NCBI GenBank assembly: GCA_016704305.1
Contig: JADJAL010000008.1
Coordinates: 62,001-126,000 of the forward strand
Source of the DNA: Haliea sp.
GTDB taxonomy: Bacteria > Pseudomonadota > Gammaproteobacteria > Pseudomonadales > Halieaceae
Length of the DNA stretch: 64,000 nt
Reading direction: 5' to 3'
Shown: positions 39,241 to 48,667 of the stretch, one piece after another
Numbering within the stretch: position 1 is the first letter of the stretch
Layout of the letters: each line of letters starts with the position of its first letter
Notes under the pieces: generated by a model
The model's input: only the letters and a program-made list of their open reading frames with translations
The model's database searches: none
What the model was told of the DNA's origin: nothing
Program-made: the position numbers and the translations under genes

Positions 39241-39744
39241 ATGCGTGCGCGCGGCTTCACGCTGGTGGAAGTGATGGTGGCGCTGGCCATCGTCGCCATC
39301 ACGCTGCCGGCACTGTTGGTCGCCCTGTACCAGCAGGTGGATGACGCCGCCTACCTGCGCGACAAGACGCAGGCGGAAATGGTGGCGCTGAACAAGCTGG
39401 CGGAAATGCGTCTGGTGGTCGCCTCGACGCGCAATGTCCAGGCGGGGAAAGACAACGGTGACATCGAATTCGCCGATCGCGAATGGTTTTGGTGGGCTGA
39501 CACCACGGCAACAGAATCCGGCAAGGTCTTTCGCGTGGAGATCCGCGTGGCGCTGGACGAAAAGCGGCGTGAGCAGCCGCTGTTCATGCTAACGGCCTTT
39601 ATGTTTGGTGATCTGACAATTGATCCTGCAGGTTTGCCGGATGGGAGTAGTAGCGGATCAGCGGCGTCAGAGAGTATCGGACTCGCCTGGGATCCGCGGG
39701 TGGCAGGTCCAGCCGCAGCAGCCAGTTCCTGGTGCGGACGGTAA
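39241..39744 (+). CDS. gspI: Type II secretion minor pseudopilin GspI
   Basis: The ATG at 39241 lies 2 bases after the gspH stop. The prepilin site is MRARG|FTLVEVMVALAIVAI. Residues ~25-125 match the GspI domain (LYQQVDDAAYLRDKTQAEMV, ALNKLAEMRLV). The family is normally ~120-130 residues. Here the frame continues to 167 with a Ser/Gly/Ala-rich tail (from LTIDPAGLPDGSSSG) that looks unlike GspI, so the last ~40 codons may be read out of frame after an indel near 39610. Confidence 0.9.
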   Translation: MRARGFTLVEVMVALAIVAITLPALLVALYQQVDDAAYLRDKTQAEMVALNKLAEMRLVVASTRNVQAGKDNGDIEFADREWFWWADTTATESGKVFRVEIRVALDEKRREQPLFMLTAFMFGDLTIDPAGLPDGSSSGSAASESIGLAWDPRVAGPAAAASSWCGR

Positions 39745-39785
39745 TCGCGCTATCCCGAGGTCTGCCTGTGGAAACGTTGCCCTGA

Positions 39786-40437
39786 GCGAAGCGTAGATCG
39801 ACGGCAGGCTTTACGCTGATCGAAGTGCTGATCGCGCTGGCGATCACGGCGTTTGTCTCGGTGATCGCCTACACCAGCCTGTCAGCGGTGATGTCCGGCG
39901 TGGAGAGCCTGCGCACCAATACGGATCGCATCTACGAGGTGAATCGCGCGCTGATGATACTCGCGCTACCTGCGGCAGTTTGCCAATCGGCCGGTGCGCG
40001 ACGAATTTGGCGAGTTGGAACCGGCGATGACCGGTGGCGCGCTGGCGCGTTTCACGCTGAGCTTTACGCGCACCGGCTGGCACAATCCCAGCGGCTACCC
40101 GCGCAGCAACCTGCAGCGCGTCAATTACCGTTTGGAGGAGGGCGCATTGTGGCGCGATTCCTACACGGTGCTGGACAGGGCGGCCGATTCCGAACCGCAG
40201 TCGGTGCTGCTGCTCGATCAGGTCGACGAGCTGCGGCTGACGTTTTTGCCGACCCTCGAGGACTTGCAAGTGGAGATGGGCGGCACCACGCTGGACACCA
40301 CCAATTGGGTGGAAAACTGGGTGGCCGACAGCGCCACGCCGGGCGCCGAGCTGGCACCTCCTATCGCGATTGAAATCACGCTGGAACTGCCGGACTGGGG
40401 TGAGATGAGGCGCCTGTATGCGTTGCCACCCCTGTAG
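39786..40437 (+). CDS. gspJ: Type II secretion minor pseudopilin GspJ, broken start and one frameshift
   Basis: The prepilin motif STAG|FTLIEVLIALAITAF identifies GspJ. There is no start codon between an in-frame TGA (39783-39785) and the motif. A GTG at 39768 would give a natural start if that TGA were sense. A one-base loss near 39962 splits VNRALMIL from RYLRQFANRPVRDEFGELEP, after which the GspJ domain runs intact (GGALARFTLSFTRTGWHNP) to LYALPPL at 40437. The joined mature length, about 210 residues, is typical. It overlaps gspK by 20 bases. Confidence 0.9.
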
Positions 40438-41488
40438 TGCACGCGCAGTGCGCGGCAGATGGCGCGTGCAACCGCAACCACGCGCGCAACGGGGCGCGGC
40501 GCTGATTATCGCGATGCTGGTGTTTGCACTCGCCACCGCGCTGGTGGTGGCGATGAAGTCCGAGTTCGAGCGCTTTTACCAGCGCAGCGTCAATCTGCTG
40601 TTTGACGAACAGGCGCATGCGTACCTGCGCGGCGCGGAAGACCTCGCCTCTCTGGTGCTGGTGATGGATTACGACGAGGACAAGGAAGAGGGCTTGCCGC
40701 GCGACGACCTGCAGGAATTGTGGGCCCAACCCGCGCCCGATTATCCGCTCGACGATATCGGCTGGATGCGCGGTTCGCTCGAAGACCTGCAGGGCCGTTT
40801 TAACCTGAACACGCTGGCCGAGCGGGCGCCGGGCGCGGGTGAGCCCGGTGCGACGATCCGCTTTACCGCCGCGCAGGAGCAATTCATTCGCCTGTTGCAG
40901 GCGCTGGGTGATCCTGCGGTCAGTGAGCAGGAGGCCATTGCGATCACCGAGTCCGTCAGCGACTGGTTGGACCTGGATTTCACCCCGTCAGCGGAGGGAG
41001 CGGAAGACGATTATTACTATGGGCAAACGCCGGCCTACCGTACGGGCAACCGTCCGATGACCAGCGTCAGCGAGTTGCGCGCGGTGGCGTACATGACACC
41101 GCAAATCTATCGGGCGCTGCAGCCCTGGATCACGGTGTGGCCACAGGTGCCCGGCAAACTCAATATCCACACCGCACCGGCGATGGTGTTGCGCAGCCTC
41201 AATGCCGACAGGGATCTCACACCGCTGAGTGCGGGGGAAGGCGAGGCGCTGGCGCAGCACCGCGAGGAAGCCGGTTTTGCGGACATTAACGATTTTCTGG
41301 CCAATCCCGTGTTTGAGGGCCGGCGCGAGCGCATGGCCGACGTCAAGGGCTTGCTGGGACAGAACACCGAGTACTTTCTGCTGGACGCCGTGGCGGAGGT
41401 TGCCGGCAGGAACATGCGCTTGTACAGTGTGCTCCATCGTCACAATCGCCAGATAGATACACTCATCAGGTCCGCTGGCAGTTTATAG
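40418..41488 (+). CDS. gspK: Type II secretion minor pseudopilin GspK
   Basis: The product is 356 residues. It has a long basic leader ending QRG|AALIIAMLVFALATALV, lacking the Glu+5 of other pilins, as expected for GspK. The large alpha-helical domain includes LEDLQGRFNLNTLAER and SVSDWLDLDFTPSAEGAEDDYY, the Ca2+-binding region, and PGKLNIHTAPAMVLRSLN. GspK caps the pseudopilus tip with GspI and GspJ. The start overlaps the end of gspJ by 20 bases, and no frame break is seen. The arrangement matches the canonical order. Confidence 0.95.
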   Translation: MRCHPCSARAVRGRWRVQPQPRAQRGAALIIAMLVFALATALVVAMKSEFERFYQRSVNLLFDEQAHAYLRGAEDLASLVLVMDYDEDKEEGLPRDDLQELWAQPAPDYPLDDIGWMRGSLEDLQGRFNLNTLAERAPGAGEPGATIRFTAAQEQFIRLLQALGDPAVSEQEAIAITESVSDWLDLDFTPSAEGAEDDYYYGQTPAYRTGNRPMTSVSELRAVAYMTPQIYRALQPWITVWPQVPGKLNIHTAPAMVLRSLNADRDLTPLSAGEGEALAQHREEAGFADINDFLANPVFEGRRERMADVKGLLGQNTEYFLLDAVAEVAGRNMRLYSVLHRHNRQIDTLIRSAGSL

Positions 41489-41618
41489 CCGGGGCCCGGA
41501 ATCATGGGAATGGACGCCCTGAAAGTGGCGTCCTGAAGCTGAAACTCTGATGATATTGAAGCCCTGAGTCGAACGTTGAGCGCAAATAAATGAGCTACGC
41601 CATGAGGAAGACACCGTT

Positions 41619-42821
41619 TTGCGCGACACCGCTGTAGTTCGCCTGGTCGAAGACCGCCTGGCCTGGTATCCGCCCGGTGCCGGCGCCGAGCCGCAGTGGC
41701 TGGACGATGACGTCACCAGCGACGGCCTGCGCGCGACGCTGGCGCAGCGCCGCATCAAGGTGTGCTTTGCCGCGCCGGGCGCGGACGCGCGCCTGCTGAC
41801 GCTGGCCGTCGCGCCCGAGGAAAAGAAGCACCTGAGTCAGTCTCTGCCGTTCACGCTGGAGGAACAGGTGGCGGCGGATGTCGACAGTTTGCATTTTGCC
41901 TACAGTCCGCTGGAGAACGACAGTTATGCCGTCGCGATTGTGGCAAAGGCAAAAATGGAGGCGTGGCAGGCACTGCTGGCCGATTTTCCCGGCATCACAC
42001 TGTGGCTGCCGGAGCCGCTGCTATTGCCTTGGTTGGACGGTGAATGGTGCCTGGTGCTGGAAGGCGAGAGTGCGATTGTTCGCACCGGACGATGTGCGGG
42101 CTTTACCGTCGAACGGGAGATGGTCGCGGCGATGTTGCAGAGCGTCATCGTCGACACCGGGCTGCCAATGGCGGTGATAGTCTATGGCGCGGAACAGGCA
42201 GAAGATACGGCGCTGTTGCCCGAGCTTCTGCACGATCGCGTGCAATGGCGTCGCGGCAATTTGTGCGCCGCATTGCTGCTCAGCGATGCGCCCCAGGCCA
42301 CGATCAACCTGTTGCAGGGCAACTTCGCGCCGCGCCTGCCGCTGGCGTTGTGGTGGCAGCAGTGGCGTTGGGTCGCGGCGGTATTCGCCGCTGCCTGTAT
42401 TTTGCAACTGGCCACCACCTACGCCGAATACCGCAGCCTGTTCATACAGAACCTGGCGCTGCGCGGCGCCGTCGAGCAGAGCTATCGCCGGGCGTTTCCG
42501 CAGGGCGCGGTCGTGGATGCGGAGAAGCAGTTGCGGCGGCAGCTGGACGTGGTGGGCGGCAGCGGGCAGCCCAGCGGCTTTATCGGCCTGATCGAACGCG
42601 TGGGTTCGGCGATGGCCGGCATGCCCGACGCCAGCATCGCCAGTATCAATTACAACGACAAGGGTAACGAAATGCGCCTCAATATCGTGGCCGCTGATTT
42701 CGAGGGCGTGGAGCAGTTGCGCAGCCGCATCAACGAGGCAGGCCTGGAAGCGATCATGGAAAGCAGCAGTACCCAGGGCGAACGCGTCAGCGCCCGCCTG
42801 CGGGTCACGGAGCGCTCATGA
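41619..42821 (+). CDS. gspL: Type II secretion platform protein GspL
   Basis: This 400-residue protein has a cytoplasmic actin-like domain (~1-240, AVVRLVEDRLAWYPPGAG and KKHLSQSLPFTLEEQVAADV) that binds GspE. A membrane helix follows (~245-265, WWQQWRWVAAVFAAACILQL), then a periplasmic ferredoxin-like domain (GFIGLIERVGSAMAGM). The start is TTG at 41619; nearby ATGs (41590 and 41602) are in another frame that stops quickly. It overlaps gspM by 4 bases. The 130-base gap after gspK holds no recognisable gene. Confidence 0.93.
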   Translation: MRDTAVVRLVEDRLAWYPPGAGAEPQWLDDDVTSDGLRATLAQRRIKVCFAAPGADARLLTLAVAPEEKKHLSQSLPFTLEEQVAADVDSLHFAYSPLENDSYAVAIVAKAKMEAWQALLADFPGITLWLPEPLLLPWLDGEWCLVLEGESAIVRTGRCAGFTVEREMVAAMLQSVIVDTGLPMAVIVYGAEQAEDTALLPELLHDRVQWRRGNLCAALLLSDAPQATINLLQGNFAPRLPLALWWQQWRWVAAVFAAACILQLATTYAEYRSLFIQNLALRGAVEQSYRRAFPQGAVVDAEKQLRRQLDVVGGSGQPSGFIGLIERVGSAMAGMPDASIASINYNDKGNEMRLNIVAADFEGVEQLRSRINEAGLEAIMESSSTQGERVSARLRVTERS

Positions 42822-43291
42822 AAGCCTGGTTCACGAGCCTCAATCAACGCGAGCAGATGAGCCTTTTGCTGCTCGCCCTCGTGCTGGCCTTGTATCTGTT
42901 CTACCTGTTCGCCTGGGCGCCCTTGAACAGCAAGCGAGAGCAACTGGCGCTGCAGAATACGGCCATCGCGGAATCCCGGGCGCGTGTCGACGCGATGGTG
43001 TCCGAGCTGTTGCAGCTGCGCCAAAGCGGTGTGCAGACGGGCGCCAGGCGCAGCCTCACGACGGTGATCAATGAGTCCACCAGTCGCCTGCAATTGCCCG
43101 TCATCCGCCTGCAGCCCAACAGCCAGGGCGAGATACAGGTGCGGCTGGAGAACGCCGTGTTTGACGATGTGCTCAAGTGGCTGTACGAGATGGAGTACAC
43201 GGAGCACATGCTGGTGCGCGAAGTGTCCCTGACGCAGGCCAACGCGCCCGGCCTGGTGAACATTACAGCGCGTATCGCAGAGGCGGGATGA
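42818..43291 (+). CDS. gspM: Type II secretion protein GspM
   Basis: This 157-residue inner-membrane protein partners GspL. A single N-terminal membrane helix (MSLLLLALVLALYLFYLFAW) follows the conserved WFTSLNQREQ segment. A short helix and a ferredoxin-like periplasmic domain (VLKWLYEMEYTEHMLVREVS) complete it. It starts inside the gspL stop (ATGA overlap). Confidence 0.93.
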   Translation: MKAWFTSLNQREQMSLLLLALVLALYLFYLFAWAPLNSKREQLALQNTAIAESRARVDAMVSELLQLRQSGVQTGARRSLTTVINESTSRLQLPVIRLQPNSQGEIQVRLENAVFDDVLKWLYEMEYTEHMLVREVSLTQANAPGLVNITARIAEAG

Positions 43292-43292
43292 C

Positions 43293-44042
43293 ATGACACT
43301 CTCCCGACTTGTCGGGGCTTTCGCCCTGGCCCTGCTGTTCTTTGTCACGCTCATCGCCACCGCCCCGGCGCGGCTCCTGACCTGGGTGGTGCCCGCAGAG
43401 CAGGTCGTGCTTGGCGGCCTGGCCGGCACGGTCTGGGACGGCAGTGCGAGCAGCGTGATGCTCCGCTTGCCGCAGGGCTATTTCCAGCTCGGCGCCGTGC
43501 AGTGGTCGCTGCAGCCGTTCTCTCTACTGACGCTGTCACCGCACCTGCGGCTGAAAAGCCACTGGGGTGACCAGACGCTGGCGGCGGAAGTTATTGTACG
43601 CGGCCCAAGAGACCTGGATTTACTCAATCTGGAAGTACAGGTGGCGGCTGGTTTGCTCGGCCGCTTCGCCCCGGTCGCCGTGGACGGCATGTTCAGCCTG
43701 CAGGCGGAACTGTTGCAACTGCGCGACGGCATGCCTTACAGCGGCAAGGGGCGGCTGGTGTGGCAGAATGCCGCCTGGAAGTCGCCGCGCGGCGCGGTGC
43801 CGTTGGGGAGCTATGCGCTGGACTATCAACAACCCGAGGGGGCGGGCGTGCAGGGCGAGATCATCACGTTGTCCGGGCCACTGCAGGCCGCCGGTTCGCT
43901 GCAATTGCAGCAGCGGCATTACAGCGTGAATATATTGCTCAGCAGCGACGCCGGGATAGACGCGCAGGTGCAACAGATGCTGTCGCTGATTGCGCAGCCG
44001 GAAGGCTCGGGCTTTCGCCTCAACCTCGAGGGCGACTTGTAG
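43293..44042 (+). CDS. gspN: Type II secretion protein GspN
   Basis: The product is 249 residues with one N-terminal membrane helix (FALALLFFVTLIATAPARLL) and a periplasmic beta-rich domain that matches GspN (VPAEQVVLGGLAGTVWDGSA; SLLTLSPHLRLKSHWGD). GspN is an optional component of the secretion machine. It begins one base after the gspM stop and is last in the operon. The 127 bases after it lead to the rubredoxin gene. Confidence 0.92.
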   Translation: MTLSRLVGAFALALLFFVTLIATAPARLLTWVVPAEQVVLGGLAGTVWDGSASSVMLRLPQGYFQLGAVQWSLQPFSLLTLSPHLRLKSHWGDQTLAAEVIVRGPRDLDLLNLEVQVAAGLLGRFAPVAVDGMFSLQAELLQLRDGMPYSGKGRLVWQNAAWKSPRGAVPLGSYALDYQQPEGAGVQGEIITLSGPLQAAGSLQLQQRHYSVNILLSSDAGIDAQVQQMLSLIAQPEGSGFRLNLEGDL

Positions 44043-44169
44043 GTAACTTCTGCAAGCCGTGGCCGGATGGGCACTGCTCCAGGTTTTGCCTGCGCATGAG
44101 CGGCAATTGCTTTTTGGCTAAAGTGACACAGTATTTTTTCAGCAACGTTTTGATCAGAGAGAGGGGCAA

Positions 44170-44349
44170 ATGAGTAAACCCGAATACAAGAAATACGAGT
44201 GCGTGATCTGCGGTTTTATCTACGACGAGGCAGAGGGCCTGCCCGATGACGGCTTCCCCCCGGGCACGCTGTGGAAGGACATCCCCGAGGATTGGGAATG
44301 CCCGGACTGCGGCATCGCCAAATCCGAGTTTGACCTCTACGTGGAATAG
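44170..44349 (+). CDS. Rubredoxin
   Basis: This 59-residue electron carrier has a single Fe(Cys)4 site. The pairs CVICGFIYDEAEG and CPDCGIAKSEF supply the four cysteines, and the intervening PDDGFPPGTLWKDIPEDWEC is standard rubredoxin. A GAGAGGGGCAA ribosome site precedes the ATG at 44170. It is cytosolic, often serving alkane hydroxylases or reducing peroxide-detoxifying proteins; no obvious partner is adjacent. It is separated by only 3 bases from the aminopeptidase P gene. Confidence 0.96.
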   Translation: MSKPEYKKYECVICGFIYDEAEGLPDDGFPPGTLWKDIPEDWECPDCGIAKSEFDLYVE

Positions 44350-44352
44350 CGT

Positions 44353-46137
44353 TTGAAACCTCGCGATTCTCTTGCAGCCGTGCGTGATCGGATGGCGCAA
44401 GCCAACTACGATGCGCTGGTAGTGCCGCGCGCGGACGAGTACCTGGGCGAGTACATTCCCCTGCATAAAGAGCGGCTGCGCTGGATCAGCGGTTTCACCG
44501 GTTCGGCCGGCGCGGCGTTGATCCTGCGCGAGCGGGCGGCGATGTTCGTCGATGGCCGCTACACCGTGCAGGTGCGCAATGAAGTACCCGCCGACCTGTT
44601 TGCGTACCACCATCTCATTGAGGAGCCCCAGGCGCAGTGGCTGGCGACGGCATTGCCGCGCGGCGCCAGGGTCGCCTGTGACCCGCGCCTGCACAGCCTG
44701 CACTGGTACCGCGAGACGGCCAACACGCTGTCCGCTGCGGGCATCGAACTGATCGCGGACACAGACAACCTCATTGACCGTTGCTGGCAGGACCGGCCGG
44801 AGGCGGTGTGCAGCACCGCGCTACTGCTGGATGAGTCTTTCACCGGGGAACCCAGCAGCAGCAAGCGGCAGCGTATCGCCAGCATGATTGCCGCGCGCGG
44901 CTGCGACGCCGCGCTGGTCTTCGCGCCCGACTCGGTGAGTTGGCTGCTCAATGTTCGCGGCACGGACATGCCGCAACTCCCTGTGCTGCAGAGCTTTGCG
45001 CTGCTGGAGGCCGACGCCCGGCTGACGCTGTTTGTCGACCCGCGTCGCCTGCCCGCAGGTTTCGACGCGCATGTGGGCGAGGGCGTGAGGGTGTTGCCCG
45101 AGGCCGACGCCAGCAGCGCGCTCGCCGCCTATGCGGGGCGCCGCGTGCTGTGCGACGCCAGGAATGCCAGCGCCTGGATACAACTGGAATTGTCGCGCCA
45201 CGGCGCGCTGCTGGTCGATGGCGAGGATCCCATACAGCTGGAAAAAGCCTGCAAGAATGCGGTGGAACTGGCGGGCACCCGCAACGCGCATCGCCGCGAT
45301 GCGGTGGCCGAGATTCGCTTCCTCGCCTGGCTGGACCGCGAGGTCGCCGCCGGGCGCTTGCACGACGAAGCCGTGCTGTCCGACACGCTGCTCAGCCTGC
45401 GGCAGGAGGGCGAGTACTTCCACGCCGTCTCGTTCAGCACGATTTCCGCCGCCGGCGCGAATGCCGCGATGTGCCATTACAACCACGCCAACGCCGAGCC
45501 CGCGCGCCTGACCATGGACAGCGTGTACCTGCTCGACAGCGGCGGCCAGTACACGGACGGCACCACCGACATCACGCGCACGGTGGCCATCGGCGAACCG
45601 GACCCGGAAGTGTGGCGTCTGTTTACGCTGGTATTGAAGGGCCATATCGCGCTGGCGCAGGCGCGCTTCCCGCGCGGCACCACCGGCACGCAGCTGGATG
45701 CGCTGGCGCGGCAGTTCCTGTGGCGCGCGGGTTATGACTACGATCACGGCACCGGCCACGGAGTCGGCGTCTTCCTCAGTGTGCACGAGGGGCCGCAGCG
45801 TATCTCCAAGGCGCACAACGGCGTGGCGCTGCGGCCGGGCATGATTGTCAGCAATGAACCGGGCTATTACCGTGACGGCGCGTTCGGCATGCGCTGCGAA
45901 AACCTGCAGGTGGTGCGCGCCTGCGAAGACAGTGAGCTCGAAACACCGATGCTGGAGTTCGAAACGCTCACACTGGTGCCTTTCGATACGCGTCTGCTGG
46001 ATCTCACGTTGATGGATGCGTCCGAGATCGACTGGCTGAACGCGTATCACGAACGTGTCGCACAGACGATAGCACCCTACCTGCGCGGCGCCGACGCGGA
46101 TTGGCTGGTGCAGGCGACGCGACCGGTTGGCGCCTGA
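44353..46137 (+). CDS. Aminopeptidase P family Xaa-Pro peptidase
   Basis: The protein is 594 residues: two N-terminal creatinase-like domains (ALVVPRADEYLGEYIPLHKER, WISGFTGSAGAALIL, MFVDGRYTVQ) and a C-terminal pita-bread metallopeptidase domain. Metal ligands are visible as the Asp pair in YLLDSGGQYTDGTTDITRT, His in HGTGHGVG, Glu in SNEPGYY and Glu in CENLQVV. It removes N-terminal residues preceding proline and probably uses two Mn ions. The start is a TTG at 44353; no ribosome site better than the run-on from rubredoxin is seen, which suggests coupling. Confidence 0.96.
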   Translation: MKPRDSLAAVRDRMAQANYDALVVPRADEYLGEYIPLHKERLRWISGFTGSAGAALILRERAAMFVDGRYTVQVRNEVPADLFAYHHLIEEPQAQWLATALPRGARVACDPRLHSLHWYRETANTLSAAGIELIADTDNLIDRCWQDRPEAVCSTALLLDESFTGEPSSSKRQRIASMIAARGCDAALVFAPDSVSWLLNVRGTDMPQLPVLQSFALLEADARLTLFVDPRRLPAGFDAHVGEGVRVLPEADASSALAAYAGRRVLCDARNASAWIQLELSRHGALLVDGEDPIQLEKACKNAVELAGTRNAHRRDAVAEIRFLAWLDREVAAGRLHDEAVLSDTLLSLRQEGEYFHAVSFSTISAAGANAAMCHYNHANAEPARLTMDSVYLLDSGGQYTDGTTDITRTVAIGEPDPEVWRLFTLVLKGHIALAQARFPRGTTGTQLDALARQFLWRAGYDYDHGTGHGVGVFLSVHEGPQRISKAHNGVALRPGMIVSNEPGYYRDGAFGMRCENLQVVRACEDSELETPMLEFETLTLVPFDTRLLDLTLMDASEIDWLNAYHERVAQTIAPYLRGADADWLVQATRPVGA

Positions 46138-46192
46138 ACCACAGCCGCAGTTTGTGTAGACTGCAGCGATAACACTGTAAGGGGAGCGGCAC

Positions 46193-47557
46193 ATGGCAGC
46201 GGCGGGCGGCGCACACTGGTCATCGCGGTTCGGATTCATCATGGCGGCGGCGGGCTTCGCCGTCGGGCTGGGCAATGTCTGGCGCTTCCCGTATATGACC
46301 GGGGAGAATGGCGGCGCGGCGTTTGTTCTGGTCTACCTGGCCTGCGCGTTCGGCATTGGCGCACCGATACTGATTGCGGAAATCCTGATTGGTCGGCGCG
46401 GCCAGGGCAGCGCGCCCACCGCGTTGGCCCGCGTGGCGGCACAGAGTGGCCAGTCGAAGCGCTGGGGCTGGCTGGGCGCGATGGGGTTGCTCGCCGCGTA
46501 CACCATCGAGATCGTCTACGCAGTGGTTTGTGGCTGGGTGCTCTGGTATTTGTTCAAGGCGATTACCACCGGCTTTGTCGGTTTCGACAGCGTCACTGCC
46601 AACGCGGAATTCGCGGCGGTACTGGACGATAACCTCGGGATGCTGTTCTGGACGCTGGCAGGGCTCGCCATCACCGGGCTGATTCTCTACGCCGGCGTGA
46701 AGGACGGGATCGAGCGCGCGGTGGTCATCCTTATGCCCCTGTTGTTCCTGCTGCTGGCGGCCCTGGCGATCTACAATTACTTCACCCCGGCGGGAGCGCA
46801 CGGCCATGGCTTCACCCGCGCGATCACGTGGCTGTTCACCCCGGATTTCAGCAAGATCGGTTTTGACACCGTGCTCGCGGCCGTGGGGCAGGCGTTCTTC
46901 TCATTGAGCGTGGCGATGGCGGGCATGATGGTGTACGGCGCGTACCTGCCCAAAAGCGTGTCGATCACGCGCTCGGTGCTGATCATCGTGACGATGGATA
47001 CCGGCGTGGCGCTGCTGGCTGGACTGGTGGTGTTTCCGGTGGTGTTTCACAACGGCATGGACCCGGCCGCCGGCGTCGGGCTGATCTTCAAGACGCTGCC
47101 CGTGGGTTTCGCCCAGATGCCAGGCGGCCACGGCTTCAGCGTGCTGTTTTTCCTGATGCTGGCGGTGGCTGGTATTACGTCGATGGTCGGCCTCATCGAA
47201 GCCGTCAACGCCTGGCTGGAAGACCGCTTCGGCATACCCCGGCACAAGAGCGTGTTGCTGGTGGTGGGCTCCGTCGCAGCGTTCAGCGTGCTGTCCAGCC
47301 TGTCCTACAACGTGATGGATCACTGGACGTTGAACGGCAGAAATTTCAATGACAGCCTCGATTACTTTTCCAACCAGATACTGCTGCCGGTAGGTGGCCT
47401 GCTGATTGCCATTTTCGCTGGTTGGATAATGCGCAAGGACGCGACGCGGGACGAACTGGGCACCTCTGCGCGCGCTTACGCGCTGTGGCATTTCCTCATT
47501 CGTTTTGTGGTGCCGCCTGCGGTGCTGGTGATTTTCGTGATGGGTGTGTTCGGTTAA
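46193..47557 (+). CDS. Sodium-dependent transporter (NSS family)
   Basis: This 454-residue inner-membrane symporter is related to LeuT and Tyt1. The family signature FAVGLGNVWRFPYMTGENGG in TM1 is intact, and about 11-12 hydrophobic segments are visible. It probably imports an amino acid or related compound with Na+; the substrate is not predictable. AAGGGGAGCGGCAC precedes the ATG. The 100 bases after it hold no clear gene. Confidence 0.94.
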   Translation: MAAAGGAHWSSRFGFIMAAAGFAVGLGNVWRFPYMTGENGGAAFVLVYLACAFGIGAPILIAEILIGRRGQGSAPTALARVAAQSGQSKRWGWLGAMGLLAAYTIEIVYAVVCGWVLWYLFKAITTGFVGFDSVTANAEFAAVLDDNLGMLFWTLAGLAITGLILYAGVKDGIERAVVILMPLLFLLLAALAIYNYFTPAGAHGHGFTRAITWLFTPDFSKIGFDTVLAAVGQAFFSLSVAMAGMMVYGAYLPKSVSITRSVLIIVTMDTGVALLAGLVVFPVVFHNGMDPAAGVGLIFKTLPVGFAQMPGGHGFSVLFFLMLAVAGITSMVGLIEAVNAWLEDRFGIPRHKSVLLVVGSVAAFSVLSSLSYNVMDHWTLNGRNFNDSLDYFSNQILLPVGGLLIAIFAGWIMRKDATRDELGTSARAYALWHFLIRFVVPPAVLVIFVMGVFG

Positions 47558-47657
47558 CTTAGGGTCGTTCCTGGAGCCAGCTTCAGCCGCAGGCCCCGCG
47601 GCAGCGTTCCGCACGGCGCGCTGAACGTGCGCGCTGGTGGACCAAGCAACGTCGCTT

Positions 47658-48611
47658 TCAGCCGTGTGCGATGTCCGTGTCAGTGAGGTGCAGCCCGTCG
47701 CGCACGTAATTATCGAAGCTACCCCAGGTGACATCGATCTGCTCAAACGCCGCCTGCAGCCACGCTTCTTCCACGCCCAGCATGACGGCCAGTTTGTCGG
47801 CGGCTTCATCGCCTTTTAACAGGCGCAGCAACACCAATTGCGACTCGCGTGCCTCCAGCGCGTTCTCCCGGCTGGCCATGTAGTCCTGCAGGATCACGTC
47901 CTGTGGTACACCCAGTATGCGCAGCAGTATCGCTGACGCAAAGCCGGTACGGTCCTTGCCTGCGGTGCAATGCCAGGCAACCGGTGCGCCATCGGCCTGC
48001 ACCACGGTTTGCATGAACTGGCGATACTGCGGCGTGAAGGTGCTGGCAAACTGCCGATTGGCCTCCAGCATCAGCGCGCTGGGGTCGAAGCCATCGAAAT
48101 CCCCCGATTCGATGCGCTCGGTGATCTCTTTCACCATGGCCTTGTTGCCGTCATCCAGTGTCGGAATTTCCACCACGGTGAAACCGACAGGATCAGGCAG
48201 GTGGTTGGGCTCTTCTTCCTTTTCGGCAGCGGAGCGGAAATCGATCAGCGTGTTGAGGTTGAGCTTTTGCAGGCCCTCTAAATCCGCGTTGGAGCTCTCC
48301 GCCAGTGTCGCAGCCCGGTATAGCACGCCCCATTTTACCTCCCTGCCATCCGCCGTGGGATAACCGCCGAGGTCGCGAAAGTTCGGGATGCCCTCAAAGT
48401 TGAGCAGGCGGTGGGCCGTGCGCTGCTCAGCCGGCAACTGGGCCGGTATCACCAGCGCAGGCGCCGGTATAAACTGGATAACGGCGATCGCGACTGCGGC
48501 GACAGCGATCAACGACCAGAACAGTTTCTTCTTGCTCAAGCGAGACCTCGGGGGCGTTGCGATGAAGTCCGGAAGCATATCACTGGCCGGAGTGTTGGTC
48601 ACATTTGCCAC
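47658..48611 (-). CDS. Tyrosine/serine phosphatase (Y_phosphatase3 type), membrane-anchored
   Basis: The product is 317 residues. An N-terminal membrane anchor (~27-48, KLFWSLIAVAAVAIAVIQFI) is followed by FEGIPNFRDLGGYPTADGREV, typical of atypical bacterial protein tyrosine phosphatases. The P-loop is WHCTAGKDRTGFASAIL, the HCxxGKDRTG signature of the MptpB-like family, and LIDFRS is the family motif upstream. The active site would face the periplasm. Substrates are unknown; related enzymes dephosphorylate proteins or phosphoinositides. Confidence 0.93.
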   Translation of the reverse strand: MANVTNTPASDMLPDFIATPPRSRLSKKKLFWSLIAVAAVAIAVIQFIPAPALVIPAQLPAEQRTAHRLLNFEGIPNFRDLGGYPTADGREVKWGVLYRAATLAESSNADLEGLQKLNLNTLIDFRSAAEKEEEPNHLPDPVGFTVVEIPTLDDGNKAMVKEITERIESGDFDGFDPSALMLEANRQFASTFTPQYRQFMQTVVQADGAPVAWHCTAGKDRTGFASAILLRILGVPQDVILQDYMASRENALEARESQLVLLRLLKGDEAADKLAVMLGVEEAWLQAAFEQIDVTWGSFDNYVRDGLHLTDTDIAHG

Positions 48612-48667
48612 TCGGCTGGCGATTAACCATAATCGATCTCCCCAAGCGGCTTAGACAGGCAGTCACC

